Part shown: piece after piece, positions 55,049-62,861 of the stretch
How positions within the stretch are numbered: the stretch's first letter is position 1
Layout: each line of letters opens with the position of its first letter
Assembly (NCBI GenBank): GCA_041686375.1
Contig: JAWLEB010000010.1
Location: forward strand, 17,415-81,414
Length of the DNA stretch: 64,000 nt
Origin: JAGXLC01 sp041686375
GTDB taxonomy: Bacteria; Bacteroidota; Bacteroidia; Bacteroidales; UBA12077
Reading direction: 5' to 3'
Position numbers and translations under genes: made by a program
Notes under the pieces: generated by a model
The model's input: only the letters and a program-made list of their open reading frames with translations
Told to the model about the DNA's origin: nothing
The model's database searches: none

Positions 55049-56635
55049 TTATTCACTATTCATGGAAATCAAAAACTCCTCATTTGTTTCAGTTTTAGCA
55101 ATTTTGTCACGAAGGAATTCCATAGCCTCCACAGAAGTCATATCAGTCAGGTAATTCCTCAAGATCCATACTTTGTTCAATACATCTTTATCAAGTAACA
55201 ACTCTTCTCGGCGGGTACTGGACATTGTAATATCAATAGATGGGAAAATTCTCTTGTTAGAAAGTTTTCTGTCCAGTTGAAGCTCCATATTTCCAGTACC
55301 TTTAAACTCTTCAAATATTACATCATCCATTTTAGAACCTGTTTCTGTAAGTGCTGTTGCTAAGATGGTTAATGAACCTCCTTCTTCGATATTTCTTGCA
55401 GCTCCAAAAAACCGTTTCGGTTTATGCAGAGCATTAGCATCCACACCACCAGAAAGAATTTTACCGGAGGCCGGTGATATTGTATTGAAAGCTCTTGCAA
55501 GACGTGTTATAGAGTCAAGTAAAATTACGACATCGTGTCCGCATTCAACCATTTTCTTAGCCTTCTCAAGAACTATATTTGCAACTTTAACATGCCTTTC
55601 AGCAGGCTCATCAAATGTAGATGAAATTACTTCTCCTTTTACGCTTCTGGCCATATCCGTAACCTCTTCCGGCCGCTCATCAATAAGTAATACTATCATA
55701 TATACTTCAGGATGATTATAAGCCACTGCATTGGCAATATCCTTGAGAAGTATAGTCTTTCCGGTTTTAGGTTGCGCGACAATTAACCCTCTTTGTCCTT
55801 TACCAATTGGTGCAAACATATCAACCATTCTGCAAGACAATTTATCTTGACCTGAATGGGTAGTCAAATAAAACTTTTGTTCAGGAAAAAGCGGTGTTAA
55901 GTAATCAAAAGGCACTCTATCGCGGATAAAATCAGGATCTCTACCATTAATCCTTTGAACCTTTATTAATGGAAAATATTTTTCGCCCTCTTTAGGTGGT
56001 CGGATAGTTCCTTCAACAGTATCACCTGTTTTTAAACCGAACAACTTTATCTGAGATTGCGAAACATATATATCATCGGGACTATTAAGATAATTATATT
56101 CAGCAGAACGCAAAAAGCCATATCCATCAGGCATAATCTCTAAAACGCCCGAATTGGATATAATCCCCTCAAACTCATACTGACTTCTGTCTTGCGTTCT
56201 TTTACGTTGATTGGCCTGACCAGATGAATTTTTCTTCTCTTGAACCTGTTCTGCTTGTTTTTGTGTAACAGCTCTTTCTTCTGATTTTCTGGGTTGTGCA
56301 GGTTGTGTAAGTTGTGCAGATGATTTCGTTGATTTTTCTGCTTTGACGTTTTTTGTTTGGGTGTCTGCCTGAATATTGGTATCCGGTGAGGATTCTTTTG
56401 TGTCGGATGAAAGTTTCTCTTTTTGGTTATTGTCCTGTCTACGGGGTCTGGCAGACTTTTTTGTTGATTTCTTCTCTTTTTTTTGGTCTCCGCTTGCGTT
56501 GATTGCCTGCTGATCCAATATCCTGTAGATTAAGTCCTGTTTTCTCAAGGAATCAGCTTTTTTTACATCTAGATCTTTCGCAATCTGCCTTAATTCTGAA
56601 ACCAACTTTTTGTTTAATTCAAGAATGTCGTACAT
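55049..56635 (-). CDS. rho: Transcription termination factor Rho
   Basis: A 528-residue Rho, about 110 longer than E. coli Rho. The SAP-like amino-terminal helices (residues 1-45) are followed by a low-complexity, Lys/Gln/Ser-rich insert (about 46-152) and then the RNA-binding fold (YEFEGIISNSGVLEIMPDGYGFLRS). The ATPase has Walker A in GLIVAQPKTGKTILLKDI, Walker B as VVILLDSITRLARAFN and the Q/R loops in TISPASGKILSGGVD. The insert is predicted to be disordered. It is a ring helicase that ends untranslated transcripts. It is divergent from rpoD. Confidence 0.96.
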   Translation of the reverse strand: MYDILELNKKLVSELRQIAKDLDVKKADSLRKQDLIYRILDQQAINASGDQKKEKKSTKKSARPRRQDNNQKEKLSSDTKESSPDTNIQADTQTKNVKAEKSTKSSAQLTQPAQPRKSEERAVTQKQAEQVQEKKNSSGQANQRKRTQDRSQYEFEGIISNSGVLEIMPDGYGFLRSAEYNYLNSPDDIYVSQSQIKLFGLKTGDTVEGTIRPPKEGEKYFPLIKVQRINGRDPDFIRDRVPFDYLTPLFPEQKFYLTTHSGQDKLSCRMVDMFAPIGKGQRGLIVAQPKTGKTILLKDIANAVAYNHPEVYMIVLLIDERPEEVTDMARSVKGEVISSTFDEPAERHVKVANIVLEKAKKMVECGHDVVILLDSITRLARAFNTISPASGKILSGGVDANALHKPKRFFGAARNIEEGGSLTILATALTETGSKMDDVIFEEFKGTGNMELQLDRKLSNKRIFPSIDITMSSTRREELLLDKDVLNKVWILRNYLTDMTSVEAMEFLRDKIAKTETNEEFLISMNSE

Positions 56636-56914
56636 AATATTTAATTAATGGTAACTAAGATTAATAATTGTTAAATTATATTTTGTATTTGTTATAAGAA
56701 ATGGGGAAAAAGAATGATTTACCGAAAAGGAAATCCTGATGCAATAATAAAGATTTCATTGTAATTACCAAAATAAAACTAAAAATATTTCAAAAAATTG
56801 TATTATTAAAGATATTTTTTTTTAAAAATTCATGCAAATGATTAATTTCACACAATAAATATAACTATTTTTTATTGATGTTCGTAACACTACGAGCTCA
56901 AGAATATATACTCG

Positions 56915-57778
56915 ATGAGACAACTAAAAATCATTAAACAGGTCACAAACAGAGAAGCTCTTTCTGTTGATAAGTATCTGCATGAAATCAGTAAAGAAGA
57001 TTTATTAACTGCTGAACAGGAGGTAGAATTAGCAAGAAAAATAAAAAAGGGAGACGAGCAGGCTTTAGGAAAGTTAATTCGTTCCAATCTCCGGTTTGTA
57101 GTATCTGTTGCTAAACAATACCAAAATCAAGGACTAAGCCTGCCTGATTTAATTAACGAAGGAAACTTAGGTTTAATAAAAGCAGCCAGACGTTTTGATG
57201 AAACACGGGGGTTTAAGTTTATCTCCTATGCTGTGTGGTGGATCCGTCAATCGATCCTTCAAGCTCTTGCTGAACAGGCAAGAATCGTCAGATTGCCTTT
57301 AAACAAAATTGGTTCCATAAATAAAATTAATCGCGCCCTGGCCGAGCTGGAACAACGGCATGAGCGGGAACCTTCAATACAGGAAATATCCAAAACCCTT
57401 GAGATTGCCCCCGAGGAAATAAAAGAAGCACTCCGGAATTCCAACAAGCCGCTTTCAATGGATGCCCCGGTTAATGAAGAAGATCAGGATGATATGTATG
57501 ATCTCATTGAGAGCGAAGAAAATCCTCCACCGGATGAAAACCTGATAAACGAGTCACTTTACAGGGAAATTGAACGTGCACTGTCATCCCTGACAGAAAG
57601 AGAGGGTAAAATTATCCGGCTTTACTATGGACTCGGAAATAAACATCCATATACCCTGGAAGAAATTGGTGAAAAAATCAGTCTAACAAGGGAAAGGGTT
57701 AGACAAATTAAAGAGAAAGCCATAAAAAAACTGAAACATACAACAAGAAATAAAATTCTTAAATCTTATCTGGGTTAA
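56915..57778 (+). CDS. rpoD: Primary RNA polymerase sigma factor (sigma-70 family)
   Basis: A 287-residue group 1 sigma factor in the short Bacteroidota form without the large amino-terminal region 1.1. Regions: 1.2 (VDKYLHEISKEDLLTAEQE), 2 (NLRFVVSVAKQYQNQGLSLPDLINEG, GFKFISYAVWWIRQSI), 3 (RIVRLPLNKIGSINKINRA) and 4 (TLEEIGEKISLTRERVRQIKEKAIKKL). It is the factor that reads the TTTG/TAnnTTTG promoters described here. The 279-base gap with rho holds the promoter but no clean match. Confidence 0.95.
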   Translation: MRQLKIIKQVTNREALSVDKYLHEISKEDLLTAEQEVELARKIKKGDEQALGKLIRSNLRFVVSVAKQYQNQGLSLPDLINEGNLGLIKAARRFDETRGFKFISYAVWWIRQSILQALAEQARIVRLPLNKIGSINKINRALAELEQRHEREPSIQEISKTLEIAPEEIKEALRNSNKPLSMDAPVNEEDQDDMYDLIESEENPPPDENLINESLYREIERALSSLTEREGKIIRLYYGLGNKHPYTLEEIGEKISLTRERVRQIKEKAIKKLKHTTRNKILKSYLG

Positions 57779-57832
57779 TATACATCTGTTGACACAACAC
57801 CTTTTTCTATCAATCTAGTGAACAAACAAAGA

Positions 57833-58885
57833 ATGAACTATAAGAATTCAGAGTTGCCTTATATTACCAAAGACTTAGAAGGAATTGGAGGCAAGATAAA
57901 AACCTCTTATGAAAATTTTATAGTCAATGAAATCCCCGCATATCAACCTTCCTGTGAAGGAGAACATTTATTCATTCATATAACCAAAAAGGGCATTACA
58001 ACAAAAGAAGTACAAAAAGCCCTGGCAAAAATCTATAATGCAAATTCTCAAGATGTTGAATTTGCAGGGATAAAAGACAAGTATGCTGTGACTTCTCAAT
58101 TCTTTAGTGTCTGGCTCCATAAAGGACAAGAAAAAGATCTTGTATACCAGTTGGAAAAGGTGATGCCCGTTACAATAAATTCAATAGCATTCCATAACAG
58201 AAAGCTAAAAATGGGGCATCTCAAAGGGAATGCTTTTAAAATAAAAATCACAGATATTAAAATATCATTATATGAAGCATATCAAAGGGCATCCAGAATC
58301 GCTAATATTATCCATGAAAATGGATTACCCAACTTCTATGGACAGCAGCGCTTTGGGATCGATGGAGATAATGCGGAGAGGGGATTCAATATCTTAAAAG
58401 GCAAAGAAAAAAACCACAATAAATGGCTGAAGCGATTTTTGCTATCCAGCCTCCAAAGCCATCTTTTTAATTACTATCTTACCAGAAGAATTGAACACAA
58501 CTTATTTAACCGAATTTTAAAAGGAGACATTGCTAAAAAGCAAGATACCGGAGGACTTTTTGTTGTAGAAGAAATGGAACAAGAGCAAAAACGACTGCAA
58601 AATAAAGAAATATGTTTCACTGGTCCTATGTATGGAAAAAAAATGAAACAGGCCGGAGATGAAGCAGGAGAATTTGAAAAAACAATATTGGATGAAAACG
58701 ATATTACACCGGAAGAACTGAAAGAAGCAAAGATAACTGGTACCAGAAGAGCTGGAATTATTCTGCCTGAAATCACTATGAACCAAGAAGAAGACGGCTT
58801 AATACTGAAATTCACTTTGCCAAAGGGTGCCTTTGCTACCATAGTCCTCAGGGAAATTATGAAAAATGAGGTAAATACCGATTAG
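57833..58885 (+). CDS. truD: tRNA pseudouridine synthase TruD
   Basis: A 350-residue TruD that makes pseudouridine 13 in tRNA. The catalytic Asp lies in EFAGIKDKYAVTSQ near residue 80, and ENGLPNFYGQQRFG (NYFGxQRFG type) is present; it has the inserted TRUD domain and the closing GAFATIVLREIM. The ATG at 57833 is chosen over an in-frame GTG at 57818 five codons earlier; neither has a good ribosome site. It lies 54 bases after rpoD. Confidence 0.9.
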   Translation: MNYKNSELPYITKDLEGIGGKIKTSYENFIVNEIPAYQPSCEGEHLFIHITKKGITTKEVQKALAKIYNANSQDVEFAGIKDKYAVTSQFFSVWLHKGQEKDLVYQLEKVMPVTINSIAFHNRKLKMGHLKGNAFKIKITDIKISLYEAYQRASRIANIIHENGLPNFYGQQRFGIDGDNAERGFNILKGKEKNHNKWLKRFLLSSLQSHLFNYYLTRRIEHNLFNRILKGDIAKKQDTGGLFVVEEMEQEQKRLQNKEICFTGPMYGKKMKQAGDEAGEFEKTILDENDITPEELKEAKITGTRRAGIILPEITMNQEEDGLILKFTLPKGAFATIVLREIMKNEVNTD

Positions 58886-58910
58886 TTTACTAATTTTACA
58901 GCAAAAAAAT

Positions 58911-59564
58911 ATGAATCATCTCGTTGCTCCCTCAATGCTAGCGGCAGATTTTGCCAACTTACAGAAAGATGTTGAAATGGTCAATAAAAGTGAGGCAGAC
59001 TGGTTCCATCTGGATGTGATGGACGGAATGTTTGTGCCCAATATATCCTTTGGAATTCCGGTCATCGAAGCGATTAATAAACATGCAAGAAAACCACTGG
59101 ATGTCCATCTGATGATTGAAGACCCCGACAGATACATAGCCCTTTTCAAAAATGCCGGAGCTGATATACTCACCGTGCACATGGAAGCGAGCAAACATCT
59201 GCACCGTACCATTCAGCTGATTCATTCCCATGGTATACAAGCCGGAGTTTCCTTAAACCCTCACACTCCTGTTAATACCCTTGAAGATATTATTACGGAC
59301 GTTGATATGGTACTTATCATGTCAGTGAATCCTGGGTTTGGCGGGCAAAAGTTCATCTCACAATCTATCGATAAAATCAAAAAGCTTAAAAAACTCATTC
59401 AAGAGACAGGTTCAGCAGTCAAAATAGAAGTTGATGGTGGTGTCACATCCGCCAACGCAAAAGCACTCACAGAAGCAGGAGCTGACGTCCTTGTTGCAGG
59501 TAGTTTTGTATTTAAAGCCGAGGACCCTTTGCAAACAATAAAAGGATTGAAAGATTTAGCGTAA
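58911..59564 (+). CDS. rpe: Ribulose-phosphate 3-epimerase
   Basis: A 217-residue TIM barrel that interconverts ribulose 5-phosphate and xylulose 5-phosphate. Metal and catalytic residues appear in WFHLDVMDGMFVPNISFG, LDVHLMIEDPDRY, MSVNPGFGGQKFI and KIEVDGGV. It is 25 bases after truD and probably in the same transcript, which ends at the terminator-like convergent gap. Confidence 0.96.
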   Translation: MNHLVAPSMLAADFANLQKDVEMVNKSEADWFHLDVMDGMFVPNISFGIPVIEAINKHARKPLDVHLMIEDPDRYIALFKNAGADILTVHMEASKHLHRTIQLIHSHGIQAGVSLNPHTPVNTLEDIITDVDMVLIMSVNPGFGGQKFISQSIDKIKKLKKLIQETGSAVKIEVDGGVTSANAKALTEAGADVLVAGSFVFKAEDPLQTIKGLKDLA

Positions 59565-59618
59565 GAAATGAAATAAAGGGGACATTTTGTATGACTCCGC
59601 ATTTATCATGCTAACAAA

Positions 59619-59646
59619 ACCAGACAACATAACGTTGCTGCCTGGT
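59619..59646 (-). terminator. Terminator after the saccharopine dehydrogenase-like gene
   Basis: ACCAGACAACA (59619-59629) pairs with TGCTGCCTGGT (59636-59646), with two G-U wobbles in the minus-strand RNA, followed by TTTTG. It lies just past the stop at 59658 and may also serve rpe. Confidence 0.65.
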
Positions 59647-59657
59647 TTATTGTTAAG

Positions 59658-60875
59658 TTATTTACCTTCTGCATAATCTTTTAAATACTCAAACCTTTTG
59701 GTTAATTTACCATTCCTGGTGATGGTTCCTCTTTCAATAATTCCTTTATCATCATTACCAAGCAAATAAGGAAAAACCTCATCAATGAGCTTTTCTCCAA
59801 ATTCATGAGAAGCATCGCGCGGTAACTCTCCGGGTAGATTGTCAACTGCCATTACCGTTATATTTTTTCCATCGCTGAAAGGTGGTTCCTCTTTTTCAGT
59901 AAAAGGATTATAATCATAGAATGGGTCTGCAATGGTTGAAGCCCTTAATGTTGAAGCAATAGGACCACCTACATCACAACTGACATCAGCAATAACAGAA
60001 ATACGGAAATCCGGCTCTTTCATATCTTCCTTAGTAATAAAATAGGGCGATTTTGGATCCCAATAATGGCATGCAATATATAAGTCAGTCACTTTTTGAT
60101 AGGGCTTAAACGTAGATTCATATTCTTCCGGATGCTCAAAAAAATGTTGCAAGTCGAATTTTAATCCGCGTTTATGTTTTACGTAATGTTCAGGGTCTAA
60201 CCTGCATACCACCGTTTCCTCATAATTATTCTCCAGGAATTGTTCCGGCGTTACTTCTTTGATATCAAGAGCGCGTAGAGTTTCCAGGGCGCCCATCGCT
60301 ACTCTTCCTCCCCCGGTAAGGAGTATCCTTTTTGGTTTTAACTTAACCATTTTCAGTCCGGCAAACATCTCTTCCATATCGTGACACTGATGCGCAGGTT
60401 TCAGCTCAAAAGAATTTTTCCTGATACCCCGTGCTCTTAAACCATTATATGCTCCCACCATTCCAGCCCAACGACCGAAAGCAATAATTCTCCTTTCTTT
60501 ATAATCAGTTAAATATTCATAATCAATGAGGGTTATTCTCTTTTCTACAATCTCTTGCATCAACTTTTGATTATGAGGCTGCATTTTGCCGACGTGTGCA
60601 AAGAACAGATACGTCCTATCCGAAATTAAGGTAGTATAGTCTACCTCTTTTATTCCAAGCAATATAGCACAATTACTAAGGTCTTCCTGCATATTCAAAT
60701 TCAGGTAACGATACTCCTCGTCTGTAAATCCTCTTATATCACTAGGTTGAATATAAAGCTCAGCATCGGAAAAACGTTCTGTAAAAGTAATGCATTGAGC
60801 AGGTGTTAATGGAACCCGCCTGTCGGGAGGATTTTTTGTCTCCCGCAAAAGTCCAACTTTAATTTTATCTCTCAT
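59658..60875 (-). CDS. Saccharopine/alanine dehydrogenase-family oxidoreductase
   Basis: A 405-residue protein of the alanine dehydrogenase/pyridine nucleotide transhydrogenase amino-terminal family. It opens KVGLLRETKNPPDRRVPLTPAQC, with the catalytic-type FFAHVGKMQPHNQKLMQ near residue 92, the nucleotide motif ILLTGGGRVAMGALE (Rossmann GxGxxA region, about residues 190-204) and the closing NLPGELPRDASHEFGEKLI. It resembles lysine-forming saccharopine dehydrogenase more than alanine dehydrogenase. Bacteroidota seldom use the saccharopine route, so the reaction remains open. It is monocistronic, upstream of tmRNA. Confidence 0.8.
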   Translation of the reverse strand: MRDKIKVGLLRETKNPPDRRVPLTPAQCITFTERFSDAELYIQPSDIRGFTDEEYRYLNLNMQEDLSNCAILLGIKEVDYTTLISDRTYLFFAHVGKMQPHNQKLMQEIVEKRITLIDYEYLTDYKERRIIAFGRWAGMVGAYNGLRARGIRKNSFELKPAHQCHDMEEMFAGLKMVKLKPKRILLTGGGRVAMGALETLRALDIKEVTPEQFLENNYEETVVCRLDPEHYVKHKRGLKFDLQHFFEHPEEYESTFKPYQKVTDLYIACHYWDPKSPYFITKEDMKEPDFRISVIADVSCDVGGPIASTLRASTIADPFYDYNPFTEKEEPPFSDGKNITVMAVDNLPGELPRDASHEFGEKLIDEVFPYLLGNDDKGIIERGTITRNGKLTKRFEYLKDYAEGK

Positions 60876-61032
60876 AAGAAAAGTTTTAGGGTTTGGTAGG
60901 CATAAATTTAACTTTTTTGGGTGAAAAAAGGAATAAGAATAATAGAATTTACCCTTTTGCGTTACATACGTAGACTTAATGCGAAATAAGAATACGAATA
61001 AAGACGCTCATTTTTCGTTATCTTTGATTACT

Positions 61033-61061
61033 TTTGACGAAGAAATTGTTCTTTACATAAA
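61033..61061 (+). promoter_or_regulatory. tmRNA promoter
   Basis: TTTG (61033-61036) is followed after 17 bases by TACATAAA (61054-61061), six bases before the mature 5' end at 61067. The -33 box is exact and the -7 box is partly matched. Confidence 0.55.
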
Positions 61062-61066
61062 AATAT

Positions 61067-61475
61067 GGGGCTGATCTGGATTCGACGGCAGGATGAATCG
61101 GGATGTAAGCATGTCGAGCGTTGTGAATGTAGCTCGTAAATCTCAATTCACACGTCATTATTTAAATGGCAACGAAGACTACGCACTCGCTGCGTAATCA
61201 CGCTAGGCGGATTACGCTAATCCTGTGACTAGGGTCATGGGACGAGTCGCCTCTCCGGCGGCGCTGACCAGCCGCGGCCGGGCTAAGAGGTGAAACCGTA
61301 AAGTTGGTATAGCCTGAGTGTAGCCTCGGCACTCAGGTGAAGCTTTAAGAGGCTGGGAAGCAATTAAGGTACGTTCCCGACTATATTGCTTCCGAGATAG
61401 AAACAGGGAACTAAGCATGTAGAAAGCATGTCGGTTTCCTGTCCGGACGCGGGTTCGACTCCCGCCAGCTCCACC
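61067..61475 (+). ncRNA. ssrA: Transfer-messenger RNA (tmRNA)
   Basis: A one-piece tmRNA. The 5' end GGGGCTGATCTGGATTCGAC and the 3' half with GGGTTCGACTCCCGCCAGCT form the tRNA-Ala-like domain: GGGGCTG pairs with CAGCTCC, and a T arm GCGGG/CCCGC is present. The tag ORF begins at the resume codon GGC (61168) and encodes GNEDYALAA before TAA (61195-61197). The middle is pseudoknot sequence. The final CCA is incomplete in DNA (ACC then T) and must be added. tmRNA rescues stalled ribosomes with SmpB. The gene's 3' end is a common integration site, consistent with the accessory DNA that follows. Confidence 0.96.
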
Positions 61476-61480
61476 TTCGC

Positions 61481-61586
61481 CCTACGTAGCTTTAGCGTAG
61501 GTAAAATTCGCTATTCACGGAAAGCTCTTTGATCAATTGTTCTTTATAAATCGGTGAGTGCCTACTACGTAGCTTCAGTGTAGTAG
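61481..61586. repeat. Two related CTACGTAGCTT hairpin repeats
   Basis: Copy 1 (61481-61501) has arms CCTACG and CGTAGG; copy 2 (61562-61586) has arms CTACTAC and GTAGTAG. Both share TACGTAGCTTyAGyGTAG (y is T or C). A further hairpin with arms GTGGA and TCCAC follows at about 61595-61610. They lie between tmRNA and the GIY-YIG gene. Confidence 0.7.
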
Positions 61587-61638
61587 AAGCTACGGTGGAC
61601 GCTATCCACTTAATAAAGATCTTATTTTGATTATTTTT

Positions 61639-61665
61639 CTCCTGTTGGGTATAACTCAGCAGGAG
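61639..61665. terminator. Hairpin before the GIY-YIG gene
   Basis: CTCCTGTTG (61639-61647) pairs with CAGCAGGAG (61657-61665) with a G-U wobble; T-rich sequence flanks both sides. It may end tmRNA or repeat-region transcripts. Confidence 0.5.
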
Positions 61666-61701
61666 ATTTTATATACATATATATCACTTAATCTTTAAAC
61701 T

Positions 61702-61938
61702 ATGTGGTACGTATACATCCTCAAATGTTCGGATAACACTTATTATACCGGTTGCACTTCAAATCTGAAAAATCGTTTAACAAGCCATTGCAAAGGACAA
61801 GTCCATTACACAAAAAATAAACTCCCTTTAGAATTAATTACCTATACTGCTTTCCGTGATAAATACAAAGCCTTTGCTTTTGAAAAATATTTGAAGTCCG
61901 GTTCCGGGACGGCTTTTCGGAATAAGAGGTTGGTGTAA
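61702..61938 (+). CDS. Small GIY-YIG nuclease-domain protein
   Basis: A 78-residue stand-alone GIY-YIG (UvrC/URI-type) protein. It has the family tract WYVYILKCSDNTYYTG (GIY equivalent VYI and YIG-like YTG), the Arg in NLKNRLTSH, and the Glu in AFAFEKYLKSGSG. Such short proteins are multicopy in Bacteroidota genomes and often lie with hairpin repeats, as here. Whether they cut DNA in vivo is not established. It ends five bases before the convergent pseudogene. Confidence 0.85.
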   Translation: MWYVYILKCSDNTYYTGCTSNLKNRLTSHCKGQVHYTKNKLPLELITYTAFRDKYKAFAFEKYLKSGSGTAFRNKRLV

Positions 61939-61943
61939 ATCTT

Positions 61944-62235
61944 CTACCCTCTCAAATACCGCTCCATCATCCTGTGAAACATTTTATTGTGTGTGGGGTA
62001 ACGTAGGTGGAGTAATTCGTGAACAATGATTTTATTTCGCTTTTGGGGTGACAAATCTAACACTTCAATATCAAAGGTTAGGTGACCTCTGTTGGAACAG
62101 TTGGCCCATTTATCATCATCTTTCGTATTCTTTTTTGACAGAGTATTTCCAGTGTTTAATTTCAGAAAAGTCTCCTATTTTCTTTAAGTACCAATCCTCT
62201 GGTATTTGACCTATTTCCATTTTCTTAAAATTCAT
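61944..62235 (-). pseudogene. Decayed type I restriction remnant: HsdS start joined to a YgjP-like metallopeptidase end
   Basis: From the ATG at 62235 the frame gives MNFKKMEIGQIPEDWYLKKI, GDFSEIK, a type I specificity subunit amino terminus, and stops at 62116. One frame over, the sequence continues as TGNTLSKKNTK (still HsdS-like), then KWANCSNRGHLTFDIEVLD and IIVHELLHLRYPTHNKMFHR, ending at 61944. The latter is the carboxy-terminal part of a YgjP/DUF45 metallopeptidase with its HELLH zinc motif and downstream His. A single-base frameshift near 62160 and a large internal deletion explain the joint. Metallopeptidases of this type often lie in type I restriction operons, so the two pieces probably come from one lost locus. 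Confidence 0.8.
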
Positions 62236-62261
62236 CTTCAGATTTATTCTAATATATTATT

Positions 62262-62297
62262 TTCATACCACCCTTTCGTACCACCATTCATACCACC
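62262..62297. repeat. Three copies of an 11-base direct repeat
   Basis: TTCrTACCACC (r is A or G) occurs at 62262-62272, 62275-62285 and 62287-62297, with periods of 13 and 12 bases. It lies between the HsdS remnant and the winged-helix remnant, with further loosely repeated ACCACAG/CCACAG/CACATTTT motifs up to 62450. Confidence 0.65.
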
Positions 62298-62454
62298 TAA
62301 ATCACTTATATTTCATCATTCTCACATTTTTTCACGCTTTTTCACATTTTATCCCACAGTTCTTTCATATTGACATTATCTTTTACTTGTTGGTAGACAA
62401 GCATTTATCATTTTTATTCCACAATTTTTACCACAGTTTATTCCACAGTAAGCA

Positions 62455-62790
62455 TTAGTTTTTTATTTCCCAGTAACCACCTCTCTTTGAACCTTTTCGT
62501 CCAATGATACCCTCTTCTTTTAATTTGTCTATATTCCACTCTATTCCTTTTTCACTTATACCTATTTCTTTGGCCATTTCTTGCATTGTGATTTTCGAAT
62601 ATTCCCTAATCAGGGTTAATATTTTTTCCCTAATTTTCCCTGGTTTTTTCTTCATCTTGCCCGAAGGCTATCTCTTTCGCTCTTTTGAATATACACCGGA
62701 ACCACCGAATGAACTTCCTCCATAATCTACTCTGCTATCTCCCTGTCTCAATATTTTTCGGCCTGACAATTGCAGAATATTTTTAGAAAT
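62455..62790 (-). pseudogene. Winged-helix protein carboxy terminus broken by an amber codon and 5'-truncated
   Basis: The 66-residue ORF from the ATG at 62655 is a winged helix-turn-helix (KIREKILTLIREYSKITMQE, GISEKGIEWNIDKLKEEG, then RGGYWEIKN), of the kind at the end of AlbA/ATPase-type regulators in restriction loci. Upstream in the same frame is a TAG at 62668-62670 and, beyond it, 40 further open codons (ending DYGGSSFGGSGVYSKERKR) with no ATG, cut off by TAA at 62791-62793. The simplest reading is a longer gene that lost its 5' part and took a nonsense change. The 66-residue piece could still be made from 62655. Confidence 0.6.
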
Positions 62791-62799
62791 TTAAAAATT

Positions 62800-62821
62800 T
62801 TAACGGTTTTTTTACCGTTAA
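62800..62821. promoter_or_regulatory. Perfect operator-like palindrome at the SatD-like gene
   Basis: TTAACGGT (62800-62807), six T residues, then ACCGTTAA (62814-62821): an exact eight-base inverted repeat. It ends 14 bases before the -7 box at 62836, so it covers the -33 region of that promoter. The downstream protein ends in a helix-turn-helix, which suggests autorepression. Confidence 0.7.
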
Positions 62822-62835
62822 TTGATAAATATCAG

Positions 62836-62843
62836 TATATTTG
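62836..62843 (+). promoter_or_regulatory. -7 box of the SatD/DUF3307 promoter
   Basis: TATATTTG matches TAnnTTTG, with the predicted RNA start near 62850. An alternative TTG start for the coding region at 62841 falls inside this box and is therefore rejected. Confidence 0.6.
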
Positions 62844-62861
62844 CCGATAAATGATTTAAAC

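Noticed and set aside
61212..61418. 68-residue minus-strand ORF inside tmRNA
   Set aside because: It lies wholly within the tmRNA gene and has no protein-like features.
62262..62297. The 11-base repeats as a CRISPR array
   Set aside because: Units are too short, spacers are one or two bases, and no cas genes are present.
62841..62861. TTG start adding seven residues to the SatD-like protein
   Set aside because: The TTG is part of the -7 promoter box, so it would not be in the RNA.
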